A program made the position numbers and the translations under genes. Below are positions 50,619-59,040 of a stretch of DNA of 64,000 nt, piece by piece. Within the stretch, counting starts at the first letter, position 1. Each line of letters starts with the position of its first letter. The DNA comes from Sulfobacillus thermosulfidooxidans DSM 9293. Its GTDB lineage: Bacteria > Bacillota > Sulfobacillia > Sulfobacillales > Sulfobacillaceae. Under the pieces are notes generated by a model. The model was not told the DNA's origin. It searched no databases and saw only the letters and a list, made by a program, of their open reading frames with translations. The stretch is from the NCBI RefSeq assembly GCF_900176145.1, contig NZ_FWWY01000001.1, positions 1,969,819 through 2,033,818 of the forward strand, read 5' to 3'.

Positions 50619-52967
50619 ATGGCTCAAGTGATTGGACAACCCCTAAAACGGCAAGAAGATATTCGGTTGATTCGTGGTCAAGGCCAATATACTGATGACA
50701 TCAAATTGCCCGGTATGCTTTATGCGTATATTCTCAGAAGTCCTTATGCGCATGCGAAGATTCTGTCCATCGATACGACAGTGGCCAAGACAATGCCGGG
50801 CGTCGTGGCCCTCTTTACGGGAAATGATTTAAAAGACGAAGTCGGATTGATTCCTACAGCCTGGATTCCACCGGATTCTGATTTGCAAGTCCCACCGCAT
50901 CCAGCCTTGGCATATGACGAAGTGCATTATCAAGGAGATGGAGTCGCCGTTGTCATTGCAGAAAGTCCCTATCAAGCACAAGATGCGGCCTTCAACATTT
51001 CTGTCCAGTATCAACCCTTGCCAGTTGTCACCGATCCTCGTGACGCGGTGCAAGATCAAGCGCCCTTAGTACATCCCGAAATTGCCCATAATATCGCATT
51101 TCATTGGAAAGTGGGGGATAATCTGGATGATATTTTTGCCCAAGCAGACGTCGTGATAAAGCAACAATTTCGCCAGCAACGTTTGATTCCTAGTGCTATG
51201 GAACCCCGTTGTGCTGTCGCTGACTATCATGGGGCAACAGGTGAACTGACGCTATGGGCTACCACCCAAAATCCTCATATCCACCGGCTTCTAATGTCTG
51301 GCATTTTAGGCATCCCAGAACATAAATTGCGCGTCATCGCCATTGACGTGGGGGGAGCATTTGGTAGCAAGATTTCCTGTTACCCCGATGAAGTGATTGT
51401 ATCGTGGGCCAGTAAGAAATTACACCGGCCAGTAAAATGGACAGAAACTCGACAGGAAAATTTTCTTGTCACCACTCATGGCCGCGATCATGTTGAGGAA
51501 GTGGAATTGGCGGGAACGCGAGATGGCCAAATCCAAGCCATTCGGGTGAAAGTTTATGCCAATATGGGGGCTTATCTGTCGACAGCTGCCCCAGGGGTGC
51601 CAACCATCTTATTTGGTTTGATTATTAATGGTGCCTATAAGATCGCTCATGCATCGTCAGAAGTCTTTGGTGTCTTGACGCATACCACACCGGTAGATGC
51701 TTACCGGGGGGCAGGACGTCCTGAAGCGACGTTTTTGATTGAACGTATGGTCGACCTTTATGCTTTAGCCATTCAACGGGATCCTCTTGACGTCCGAAAA
51801 AAGAATCTCATTCAGCCTGACGAATTTCCCTTTACCAATCCTTTTGGTCTCGAATATGATAGCGGCAATTATCAAGCGACACTGGACAAGGCTTTGCAAA
51901 TCTTTAACTATGAGGAGTTTCGGCGGGATCAAGAAAATTTGCGAAAGCAAGGGAAATATATTGGTGTCGGTTTCAGCACATATGTAGAGATGTGTGGCTT
52001 AGGCCCGTCGGAAGTGGCGGGGGCTGTGGGATTTCAGGGAGGATTGTGGGAGAGTGCGACCGTACGGGTTCATCCTACTGGCAAGGTGAGTGTATTTACA
52101 GGAGCGTCGCCTCATGGACAAGGTGAGGAAACGACCTTTGCCCAAATTGTTGCGGAGGAACTCGGGATTGCCATTGACGATATTGAAGTGATTCATGGCG
52201 ATACAGCACAAATTGCGATGGGATGGGGAACTTATGGATCGCGTACTACTGCTGTGGGTGGTGCGGCGATTCATATGGCGAACCAAAAAGTGATTGAGAA
52301 AGCACGCAAGATTGCGGCTCATAAACTCGAAGTCAATGATGATGACGTGGTTTTTGACAAAGGTGTGTTTATGGTCAAGGGATTGCCAGCAAGGAGCATT
52401 CGGTTTCAAGAGGTGGCATTGGAGGCGTATCTGGCTTGGAATTTGCCTCCTGGAATCGAACCCGCATTAGAAGGAACAGCTTTTTATAATCCCAAAAACT
52501 TTACCTATCCGTTTGGAGTCCATATCGCAGTCGTATCCGTCGATACCGATACCGGTGACATTACTCTCATGCGTTATATAGCGGTCGATGACGTTGGCAA
52601 AATTATTAATCCCATGATCGTCGAAGGCCAAGTGCATGGAGGACTCGTTCAGGGAATTGGCCAAGCCTTATGGGAAGGTGCGGAATATGATAACCAGGGT
52701 CAATTAATCACCGGATCATTTTTGGACTATACCGTACCGAAAGCTCGGTTCTTCCCGAATTTCGAGACCGCACACACTGAGACACTCTCACCTCATAATC
52801 CACTAGGGGTTAAAGGTGTCGGAGAAACCGGAGCCATCGCGTCCACGCCAGCGATCGTCAATGCGGTCATGGATGCGCTGAGACCCTTTAACATTCTCGA
52901 TTTGCCGATGCCTTTGACGTCTCGCAAGGTTTGGAATGCGATTCGTCAAGCACAGTTGTCTTCATAA
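50619..52967 (+). CDS. coxL: Molybdenum hydroxylase large subunit, form II CoxL-like
   Basis: A 782-residue molybdopterin-cytosine-dinucleotide subunit. AYRGAGR (residues 361-367) is the active-site loop of form II enzymes; form I CO dehydrogenases have AYxCSFR. GGAFGSKI, GASPHGQGEETTFAQI, and near the end GVGETGAIASTPAIVNAV carry cofactor residues with the base Glu in GETG. CO oxidation is therefore not assured; other hydroxylations are possible. ATG 50619 has GAGGTG upstream; the longer frame runs over coxS. Confidence 0.93.
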   Translation: MAQVIGQPLKRQEDIRLIRGQGQYTDDIKLPGMLYAYILRSPYAHAKILSIDTTVAKTMPGVVALFTGNDLKDEVGLIPTAWIPPDSDLQVPPHPALAYDEVHYQGDGVAVVIAESPYQAQDAAFNISVQYQPLPVVTDPRDAVQDQAPLVHPEIAHNIAFHWKVGDNLDDIFAQADVVIKQQFRQQRLIPSAMEPRCAVADYHGATGELTLWATTQNPHIHRLLMSGILGIPEHKLRVIAIDVGGAFGSKISCYPDEVIVSWASKKLHRPVKWTETRQENFLVTTHGRDHVEEVELAGTRDGQIQAIRVKVYANMGAYLSTAAPGVPTILFGLIINGAYKIAHASSEVFGVLTHTTPVDAYRGAGRPEATFLIERMVDLYALAIQRDPLDVRKKNLIQPDEFPFTNPFGLEYDSGNYQATLDKALQIFNYEEFRRDQENLRKQGKYIGVGFSTYVEMCGLGPSEVAGAVGFQGGLWESATVRVHPTGKVSVFTGASPHGQGEETTFAQIVAEELGIAIDDIEVIHGDTAQIAMGWGTYGSRTTAVGGAAIHMANQKVIEKARKIAAHKLEVNDDDVVFDKGVFMVKGLPARSIRFQEVALEAYLAWNLPPGIEPALEGTAFYNPKNFTYPFGVHIAVVSVDTDTGDITLMRYIAVDDVGKIINPMIVEGQVHGGLVQGIGQALWEGAEYDNQGQLITGSFLDYTVPKARFFPNFETAHTETLSPHNPLGVKGVGETGAIASTPAIVNAVMDALRPFNILDLPMPLTSRKVWNAIRQAQLSS

Positions 52968-53005
52968 TATCGCCATTATCACGCAATGATGGGAGGTTAA
53001 TACAC

Positions 53006-53866
53006 GTGTACACGGCATCATTCGAATACCGGCGAGCACATTCTGTTGATGAAGCATTACATTGGTTACAAGCGGATCCCGAAAACAGCAAGATTTTGGC
53101 GGGAGGTCATAGCTTATTGCCGTTGATGAAACTCATGTTAGCCCAACCTCAAGTTCTTATTGATATTGGGCGTATTAGTTCCCTGCAGGGGATTTGGATG
53201 GAGGATCATGGGCTTCGTATCGGCGCCTATACGACGTATGCAGAAATTGTACACAATCAGGAGATTACCCGGTTTTGTCCCTTGTTGGCGCAAGTGGCTG
53301 CGACCATTGGGGATGTCCAGGTGAGAAATCGGGGAACCATTGGGGGGAGCTTGTGTCATGCTGATCCACAAGCTGACATGCCCGCAGCGGCTTTAGCTTT
53401 AGATGCTGAGCTGGTTATGGAAAGTCCTCGGGGTCAGCGCGTTGAATCGGCAAACGAGTTTTTTCAAGCGCCTTTTATGACCTCATTAGCGGCAGACGAA
53501 ATGCTCACAGCGATACGCATTCCCAAAATGCCAATCCCCGTGTTAAGCACCTATTTGAAACGTCCTCATCCCGCATCCGGTTATCCCGTCATTGGCGTCG
53601 CCCTGTGGTTAAAGATGGACGGAGTCGTCGTCAGGCAATGTCATCTTGCCATTACGGGGATTGCGATGTTACCTTTCCGGGCTTTTAAGGTAGAAGAATA
53701 TGTGCAAGGTCAGAAATTGGATGCCCAAACAATAGCAAGAGCCAGTGCATTGGCCCAAGAAGATGCGGTTCTGGAAGAGGATGAGGATGGATACAAAAGC
53801 TATCTCTTGCAGGTCTATGTAGAGCGTGCCTTTTGGCAGTTACTTCAGTCATCACTAAACGAGTGA
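53006..53866 (+). CDS. coxM: Molybdenum hydroxylase FAD subunit
   Basis: A 286-residue medium subunit. FAD-binding signatures AGGHSLLPLMKLM (about residues 32-44) and the TIGGSLCHADPQAD region (about 110-123) are present. It hands electrons to the respiratory chain. GTG at 53006 is 8 nt after GGGAGG; the frame upstream of it overlaps coxL. Confidence 0.92.
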   Translation: MYTASFEYRRAHSVDEALHWLQADPENSKILAGGHSLLPLMKLMLAQPQVLIDIGRISSLQGIWMEDHGLRIGAYTTYAEIVHNQEITRFCPLLAQVAATIGDVQVRNRGTIGGSLCHADPQADMPAAALALDAELVMESPRGQRVESANEFFQAPFMTSLAADEMLTAIRIPKMPIPVLSTYLKRPHPASGYPVIGVALWLKMDGVVVRQCHLAITGIAMLPFRAFKVEEYVQGQKLDAQTIARASALAQEDAVLEEDEDGYKSYLLQVYVERAFWQLLQSSLNE

Positions 53867-53867
53867 C

Positions 53868-54788
53868 ATGATGGGACAGTGTAACAGTATTGATGAGGTC
53901 TTAACACGTCTTGAGGAACAGCAGTATTTAGCCGATAGGTCTTTAGCCACCGCTATCTTTCTCTGCATCAAATTGGAACGCCCTTTACTTATTGAAGGGG
54001 AACCGGGAGTGGGGAAGACAGCCGTGGCTCAGGCGTTGGCTAAGATATTCGATGTGCCTCTGATTCGGCTACAATGTTATGAAGGCATCGACCGGGAAAG
54101 TGCCTTGTATGAATGGAATTATCCGAAGCAACTGTTGACCATTCGGATGCAGGAAAATTCTTGGCGATCTCATGAGACAATGGAGTTATCGTTATATCAA
54201 GAGGAGTTTTTACTAAGACGGCCCTTATTTGATGCGCTACGTCCAAGGGGACCCGCCCCCGTTTTGTTGATTGATGAAATTGATCGCAGCGATGATGAAT
54301 TCGAAGCGTTTTTGCTGGAAATTTTGTCCGAGTTTCAAATAACCATTCCCGAATTAGGAACCATTAAAGCAAAAGAGAAACCCTTTGTGGTTCTCACGTC
54401 CAATAGGACGCGCGATGTGCACGATGCCTTAAAACGCCGGTGTATCTACCATTGGTTAGACTATCCGAGCTTTGAACGTGAACTGGCCATTGTGCGGATG
54501 AAAGTACCCGGACTCGATGCCCGCTTAGCTGAGGATATCGTCCGCTATGTTGAGGGCCTTCGCCAACATCCTTTTGATAAGCGGCCCGGACTTGCAGAAA
54601 CTTTGGACTGGGCCAAAGCGCTAGAGGTCTTGTTAGTCAATCAGTTAAACGCTCAGCTGATTGAGGAGACCATCGGATGTTTATTAAAAGACCGAGACGA
54701 TCTCATGATGCTGCAATCGGGGAATTCTTTGAATCTTATGGAACGCATTCTCAGGGAGATAGAGGATCATGACGGCGCTAGCACATAA
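53868..54788 (+). CDS. coxD: MoxR-type AAA+ ATPase (CoxD-like)
   Basis: A 306-residue AAA+ ATPase. Walker A GEPGVGKT is residues 44-51, Walker B VLLIDEIDRSD, and LTSNRTRDVHDALKRRC gives sensor-1 and arginine regions. In form I systems CoxD with CoxE is needed for insertion of sulfur and copper into the active site. It starts one base after the coxM stop and overlaps coxE by 20 nt. Confidence 0.9.
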   Translation: MMGQCNSIDEVLTRLEEQQYLADRSLATAIFLCIKLERPLLIEGEPGVGKTAVAQALAKIFDVPLIRLQCYEGIDRESALYEWNYPKQLLTIRMQENSWRSHETMELSLYQEEFLLRRPLFDALRPRGPAPVLLIDEIDRSDDEFEAFLLEILSEFQITIPELGTIKAKEKPFVVLTSNRTRDVHDALKRRCIYHWLDYPSFERELAIVRMKVPGLDARLAEDIVRYVEGLRQHPFDKRPGLAETLDWAKALEVLLVNQLNAQLIEETIGCLLKDRDDLMMLQSGNSLNLMERILREIEDHDGAST

Positions 54789-55872
54789 TTTATGGGCATT
54801 GGCCCGGGCCTTACGACGCTTGGGATTTTCCTTAAATGTGACGGATCTGAAAGATGTGGAAATAGCCCTATCGGTGACTCAGGATTTTTCGGTAAGGGGA
54901 CTGCATGATGTTATAGAACATTTATGGGTAAAATCCCCATGGCAGAAACAGGTTTTCGATCAGGCTTACATGTTATGGATCCAAGCACTATGGGATTTGG
55001 CTCCCACAACTGAGACACCCTCATGGTTTTCCCATTTGCCCGCGGCCCCACCAACCAAACAGGTCACGTGGCTGTCGCAACAAATGGCTCGTTTGAGACT
55101 CATGGCGCCTGAGATTGTGAGACTTCACATTCATACCGCGAGCGACACTGAACGGATTTCCGTGAAGGAACCGCCTACAGCGCATGAACTTCGGGATTTG
55201 CGTAATCAGTTTCTCAAAATGCCGCATCATCATCGCCATGGTTACCGCAAGATGTCGACAACAAGAGGACGGGCTTGGGATTTATCCAAGACGCTCAGAA
55301 AAAGCCTAAGCTCGGGTGAATTGATCCAGTGGTTTTATCATACAAATCGCCCGACAAGACGCAAAACGGTAGTGTTCTGGGATATCAGTCAATCCATGGC
55401 TCCTTTCATACCAGTGTTTTTTCAGTTCTTGTACGGATTGATAAATTCGTCCGAATGTGTTGAGATATGGACATTTAGCACGCGGCTGACCTTTGTGAAT
55501 CCCCTGTTTAATGGGTGTAATGTGGATGGTGCATACCGCGCTTTATTTCATCAGATCCCCGATCTGGGTGGGGGTACGCGGTTAGAAGAAACGCTTTCCA
55601 CCTTAACGATGAAAATCAAGCCCTATCTTCGGCATCACATGGACTTGATTCTTATAACGGACGGGTATGAGGCCGGGGAATGTAAGCATTTAGAGGGGCT
55701 TATTGCTCGGCTTAAACGTCTTACACACCGGCTTACTTGGTGGAATCCATGGCTTGCCGACCCTCAATATGAAATTGTCAGTAAAGCGGGCCGGATTCTT
55801 GAGCAGTATTGTCACTTAGAGCGCGCGGGTTCTCTCCTTGATTGTTTTAACGCCTGGAACCGCTTGGCCTAA
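54769..55872 (+). CDS. coxE: VWA domain protein (CoxE-like)
   Basis: A 367-residue von Willebrand A-domain protein. The MIDAS motif DISQS lies near residue 205 (VVFWDISQSMAPF), followed by GGGTRLEETLSTL and LILITDGYEAGE. The N-terminal half is helical. It works with the AAA+ ATPase as an assembly pair. Overlap with coxD shows coupling. Confidence 0.9.
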   Translation: MTALAHNLWALARALRRLGFSLNVTDLKDVEIALSVTQDFSVRGLHDVIEHLWVKSPWQKQVFDQAYMLWIQALWDLAPTTETPSWFSHLPAAPPTKQVTWLSQQMARLRLMAPEIVRLHIHTASDTERISVKEPPTAHELRDLRNQFLKMPHHHRHGYRKMSTTRGRAWDLSKTLRKSLSSGELIQWFYHTNRPTRRKTVVFWDISQSMAPFIPVFFQFLYGLINSSECVEIWTFSTRLTFVNPLFNGCNVDGAYRALFHQIPDLGGGTRLEETLSTLTMKIKPYLRHHMDLILITDGYEAGECKHLEGLIARLKRLTHRLTWWNPWLADPQYEIVSKAGRILEQYCHLERAGSLLDCFNAWNRLA

Positions 55873-55917
55873 TATCCCTATGTCTTTGGAGAAACTCCAT
55901 CGAAAGGACCGATATCT

Positions 55918-56367
55918 ATGCAATTATCAGGAAGCAAAATCATTCCCGCATCACCCGATAAAGCTTATGCCTTATTGACTAATCCTGAGATATTGATGCG
56001 CACGATGCCAGGCTTAAAACGCCTAACGCCCTCAGAGTCAGGCGGTTATGCTGCGGAGATGGAAATGGGTGTCGCTGCGATCAAAGGAAAGTACCAGGGC
56101 CACATGCAGATTCACGATGAGGTTGTGCCAGAATCGTACCGGTTAGTGCTTGACGGACAGGGGCCTGGGGGATTTGTGTCGGTAAATATGACAGTGGCAT
56201 TTGAACCTCATGAGAACGGCACGCTTGTTCGATATGAGGGAGAAGCCAATGTGGGCGGTACTATTGCCTCTATGGGCCAACGCATGATTCATGGTGTGGC
56301 TAATTACCTGGTTAACCAATTTTTCACGGCCATCGCTAAAGAAGCCGAACGGGATATGGTGTCCTAG
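55918..56367 (+). CDS. coxG: CoxG-like SRPBCC protein
   Basis: A 149-residue helix-grip fold protein: PDKAYALLTNPEILMRTMPGLK, then EMEMGVAAIKGKYQGHMQI and the C-terminal VNQFFTAIAKEA. In form I systems CoxG anchors the enzyme at the membrane. It starts 45 nt after coxE with its own GAAAGGA. Confidence 0.88.
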   Translation: MQLSGSKIIPASPDKAYALLTNPEILMRTMPGLKRLTPSESGGYAAEMEMGVAAIKGKYQGHMQIHDEVVPESYRLVLDGQGPGGFVSVNMTVAFEPHENGTLVRYEGEANVGGTIASMGQRMIHGVANYLVNQFFTAIAKEAERDMVS

Positions 56368-56391
56368 TCGCGGAGAGAAAGGAGAAGAGAA

Positions 56392-57465
56392 ATGTCCTCG
56401 ATTCGTGAGGCTCAAAAGATTTTTGAGGCCATCTTTCGTGCCGAAAATGAGGGACATCGCAGTTGTCTTCTCATGATTACAACGGTCCAAGGGTCCGCAT
56501 ATCGAAGGCCGGGAGCAAAAATGATGATGGCGGATGATGGGCGCATGGTCGGAACCTTGAGCGGAGGATGTCTTGAAGGAGATTTGTACCACTATGCGGA
56601 GAAAGTGATGAAGACCCAGGTTCCAACGATGCATCATTACAACTTAGTAGAGGATGAAATGTGGGGATTGGGAATTGGCTGCAAGGGCGAAATTGATGTG
56701 TTAATCGAACCCATTTGGGTAAACTCTTCTTTTTGGCTAGAATTTTTTCAAGCGATCAATCAAGAAGAACCTCTTCTTCTGGGCTTGCAACTGCCCCAAG
56801 GCGAGCGGTTTTACCACAGTGCTTCAGGTGAGAAGGCGAGCTCACTGTCTTCTCAGTCCAAGACCTGGGTCCCCGAATTTAGCTATTCCGCGCGCACCAT
56901 TGTGAAAGATGGTGTACTTTTGGATTACCTTATGCCCCCTCCGAAGCTCATTGTAGCGGGGGCGGGACATGATGCGAAGCCTGTTGTTGAACTGGCCAAG
57001 CGCGTGGGATTTGATGTGTATATTCTTGATCGCCGTGCCCTGTTTAATAATGCGCGGGAGTTTCCTTGGGCCTCTGAATGGATTGTCGATGAGAGTGGGC
57101 TGTCTAATCGTCGTGAATTATACGGCGCCTACTGGCTAATTATGAATCATCATCAAGCACGTGATGAGGCTGCTTTATTCCAGGCGATGCAAAGTTACCC
57201 TCGCTATATTGGCGTTCTGGGGCCTTTAGCGAGAACCCAGGACATGCTGAAAAATATACAAAAGACTCATGTAGAGGATTTGCCCATCTTTGCCCCAGTG
57301 GGACTGGATTTAGGGGCAGAAACTCCAGAGGAAGTGGCTATTAGTATTGTGAGCGAATTATTGATGATCCGTCAGCAAACTCTAGGGGGGCATCTAAATG
57401 GGCGTGACAGGATCCATTTGCCACCAGGGAATACAAACGCGTCAACACATCCCTTAGCGCAATAA
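56392..57465 (+). CDS. XdhC/CoxI-family cofactor-maturation protein
   Basis: A 357-residue protein with the XdhC N-terminal domain (MITTVQGSAYRRPGAKM, TLSGGCLEGDLYHYA) and a Rossmann C-terminal domain (LIVAGAGHDAKPVVELAKRVGF, then YIGVLGPLARTQDM). Such proteins bind molybdenum cofactor and support its sulfuration before insertion. AGAAAGGAGAAG precedes the ATG. It closes the operon. Confidence 0.88.
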   Translation: MSSIREAQKIFEAIFRAENEGHRSCLLMITTVQGSAYRRPGAKMMMADDGRMVGTLSGGCLEGDLYHYAEKVMKTQVPTMHHYNLVEDEMWGLGIGCKGEIDVLIEPIWVNSSFWLEFFQAINQEEPLLLGLQLPQGERFYHSASGEKASSLSSQSKTWVPEFSYSARTIVKDGVLLDYLMPPPKLIVAGAGHDAKPVVELAKRVGFDVYILDRRALFNNAREFPWASEWIVDESGLSNRRELYGAYWLIMNHHQARDEAALFQAMQSYPRYIGVLGPLARTQDMLKNIQKTHVEDLPIFAPVGLDLGAETPEEVAISIVSELLMIRQQTLGGHLNGRDRIHLPPGNTNASTHPLAQ

Positions 57466-57633
57466 AGAATAGATCCAGAACGATAAATCAGTTAAAAGTT
57501 CAAGGGGATGGCCGGGAAAGGACCATTTCATAATCAGGCCTAGCGATAACGTAGCGGAGAAAAAGTGAATAAACGACAATGGCCGTGCACTATGCGTCGC
57601 CCGTGATGATGTTATCCAACGAGATAAAACCAT
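57454..57633 (-). CDS. Possible 59-residue small protein with a strong ribosome site
   Basis: The minus-strand ATG at 57633 is 7 nt after CAGGAGG. The frame encodes MVLSRWITSSRATHSARPLS, then a hydrophobic segment FIHFFSATLSLGLIMKW and a Leu-rich end. It converges with and overlaps the XdhC-like gene by 12 nt. No family is recognised. Ribosome-site quality is the chief support. Confidence 0.4.
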   Translation of the reverse strand: MVLSRWITSSRATHSARPLSFIHFFSATLSLGLIMKWSFPGHPLELLTDLSFWIYSLLR

Positions 57634-57788
57634 AGACGTGCCTCCTGCTATCAAGAACCGTTACATAAAGGGACGCTGGGCTATACTGGATGCAGATTCG
57701 TTCTTTTTCTTGGTATAACGCTCCCCAAGGGAAAAAGTTTCGTCTTCTAAGATTTTTATCCAGATGATTTTGAGAGTCGTCATCTTAA

Positions 57789-58739
57789 TTAAGGCAATGG
57801 TTTTAACATGGGGAGTTTTTGGGGAATCACCTGGCAATCCAGCATTTGGGCTTGATAGTCTTCCCCATCAATGTCGATATCCATGATATTCTCACACGCC
57901 ATGGTAATTTGTTGAGCCCGGATCACATGGACTCCTTGAAGATGAATGTGACGGCCTTGGTATACTTCCACAAAATGACGCAAGAAAAAGGAACGCGCTA
58001 CCTGATCCACAATAACCACATCGAGGAAACCATCTGTGGGACTTGCTTGCGGAGCAATTTTCATTCCGCCTCCAAAATAGGCTCCATTAGCCATCGCGAT
58101 GACGAGGGGAGATAGGCTTTGCGAGTGACCATCAATGGTTAAGGTGACGGGCCGAGGTTGAAAAAGCGTATAGGCTTCGAGAGACCCAGCAATAAATGAC
58201 ATGCGGCCTCCAAGGTATTTGGAGCGATTATTCACCAGTCGTGCCGTTAATCGCCCTAAACCGCAATCGGCAACATTGATAAAATATCGCGAAATAGCAC
58301 TTTGTGGTGTGACTAATTGCAGATAACCTACATCCATCATGACAGGCTGCATGGAAAAGACTTGCGACCAAAATTTTTCGGGCGCAAAGTGAAATGGGGT
58401 TAAGACATTGACTGTTCGGTTAAAATCGCTTCCCGTGCCGAGCGGAACGAGAATGATTAGAGGCAAAGGACCTTGTGTGCGAAGAAGGCCATTAACCACT
58501 TCATTGAGGGTGCCATCCCCGCCCACCACAAATACAGCCGAAGCATGTTCGTCGACGGCCTGGCGCGCCAAATTTTCCGCATCTTTAGGGGAGGTGGTGA
58601 CCCAATTTTCTATAGAGAATCCCCATGACGTTACAAAATGCACTAAATTATACCATTTTTTGCTGGCCCGGTCTCTTCCTGCGTAGGGATTGATTATGGC
58701 GCGTAACGGGCCTTGTGCCCATGCCGGGACATTCATCAT
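57789..58739 (-). CDS. Diacylglycerol kinase catalytic domain protein (YegS/BmrU type)
   Basis: A 316-residue lipid-kinase-family protein. IINPYAGRDRASKKW at the N-terminus and VFVVGGDGTLNEVVNGLL (the GGDGT nucleotide motif, about residues 72-78) are diagnostic; LGTGSDFNRTV is the next conserved loop. The C-terminal half is the beta-sandwich lipid domain. No ribosome site precedes the start, which overlaps a 22-codon leader frame ending at 58736, so it is likely translated by coupling. Confidence 0.88.
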   Translation of the reverse strand: MMNVPAWAQGPLRAIINPYAGRDRASKKWYNLVHFVTSWGFSIENWVTTSPKDAENLARQAVDEHASAVFVVGGDGTLNEVVNGLLRTQGPLPLIILVPLGTGSDFNRTVNVLTPFHFAPEKFWSQVFSMQPVMMDVGYLQLVTPQSAISRYFINVADCGLGRLTARLVNNRSKYLGGRMSFIAGSLEAYTLFQPRPVTLTIDGHSQSLSPLVIAMANGAYFGGGMKIAPQASPTDGFLDVVIVDQVARSFFLRHFVEVYQGRHIHLQGVHVIRAQQITMACENIMDIDIDGEDYQAQMLDCQVIPQKLPMLKPLP

Positions 58740-58804
58740 GGATGCTTAACAAATAGGAAGGGGGAATGAATCCCTTTCAAAAACTTCACGCTGAAATCCG
58801 GCAC
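58736..58804 (-). CDS. 22-residue leader peptide coupled to the lipid kinase gene
   Basis: GTG at 58804, nine nt after GGGAGG (58814-58819), opens a frame encoding MPDFSVKFLKGIHSPFLFVK plus HP. Its TGA overlaps the kinase ATG in the ATGATG at 58739-58734. Because the kinase has no ribosome site of its own, this frame could deliver ribosomes to it. Confidence 0.5.
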   Translation of the reverse strand: MPDFSVKFLKGIHSPFLFVKHP

Positions 58805-59040
58805 TGCGTCTATCCTCCCTAACGTCTCCACTATCAGATTGGGTTTAGTATAGCATGAGTCTTTCAGTTTGATATCACAGTGGGCATTAGCAATTGGTGA
58901 AATTTTACCCGTATTAAAAGGCATTCATTTTCTGACTTCCGTATCGTGACGGTACACAATGCGATAAGGTAAAAGAAGGAGATGGCATAAGCTCTATGTT
59001 GTGTGAAGAATGTCTGACAACAGGAGAAGGAGATGAACCG

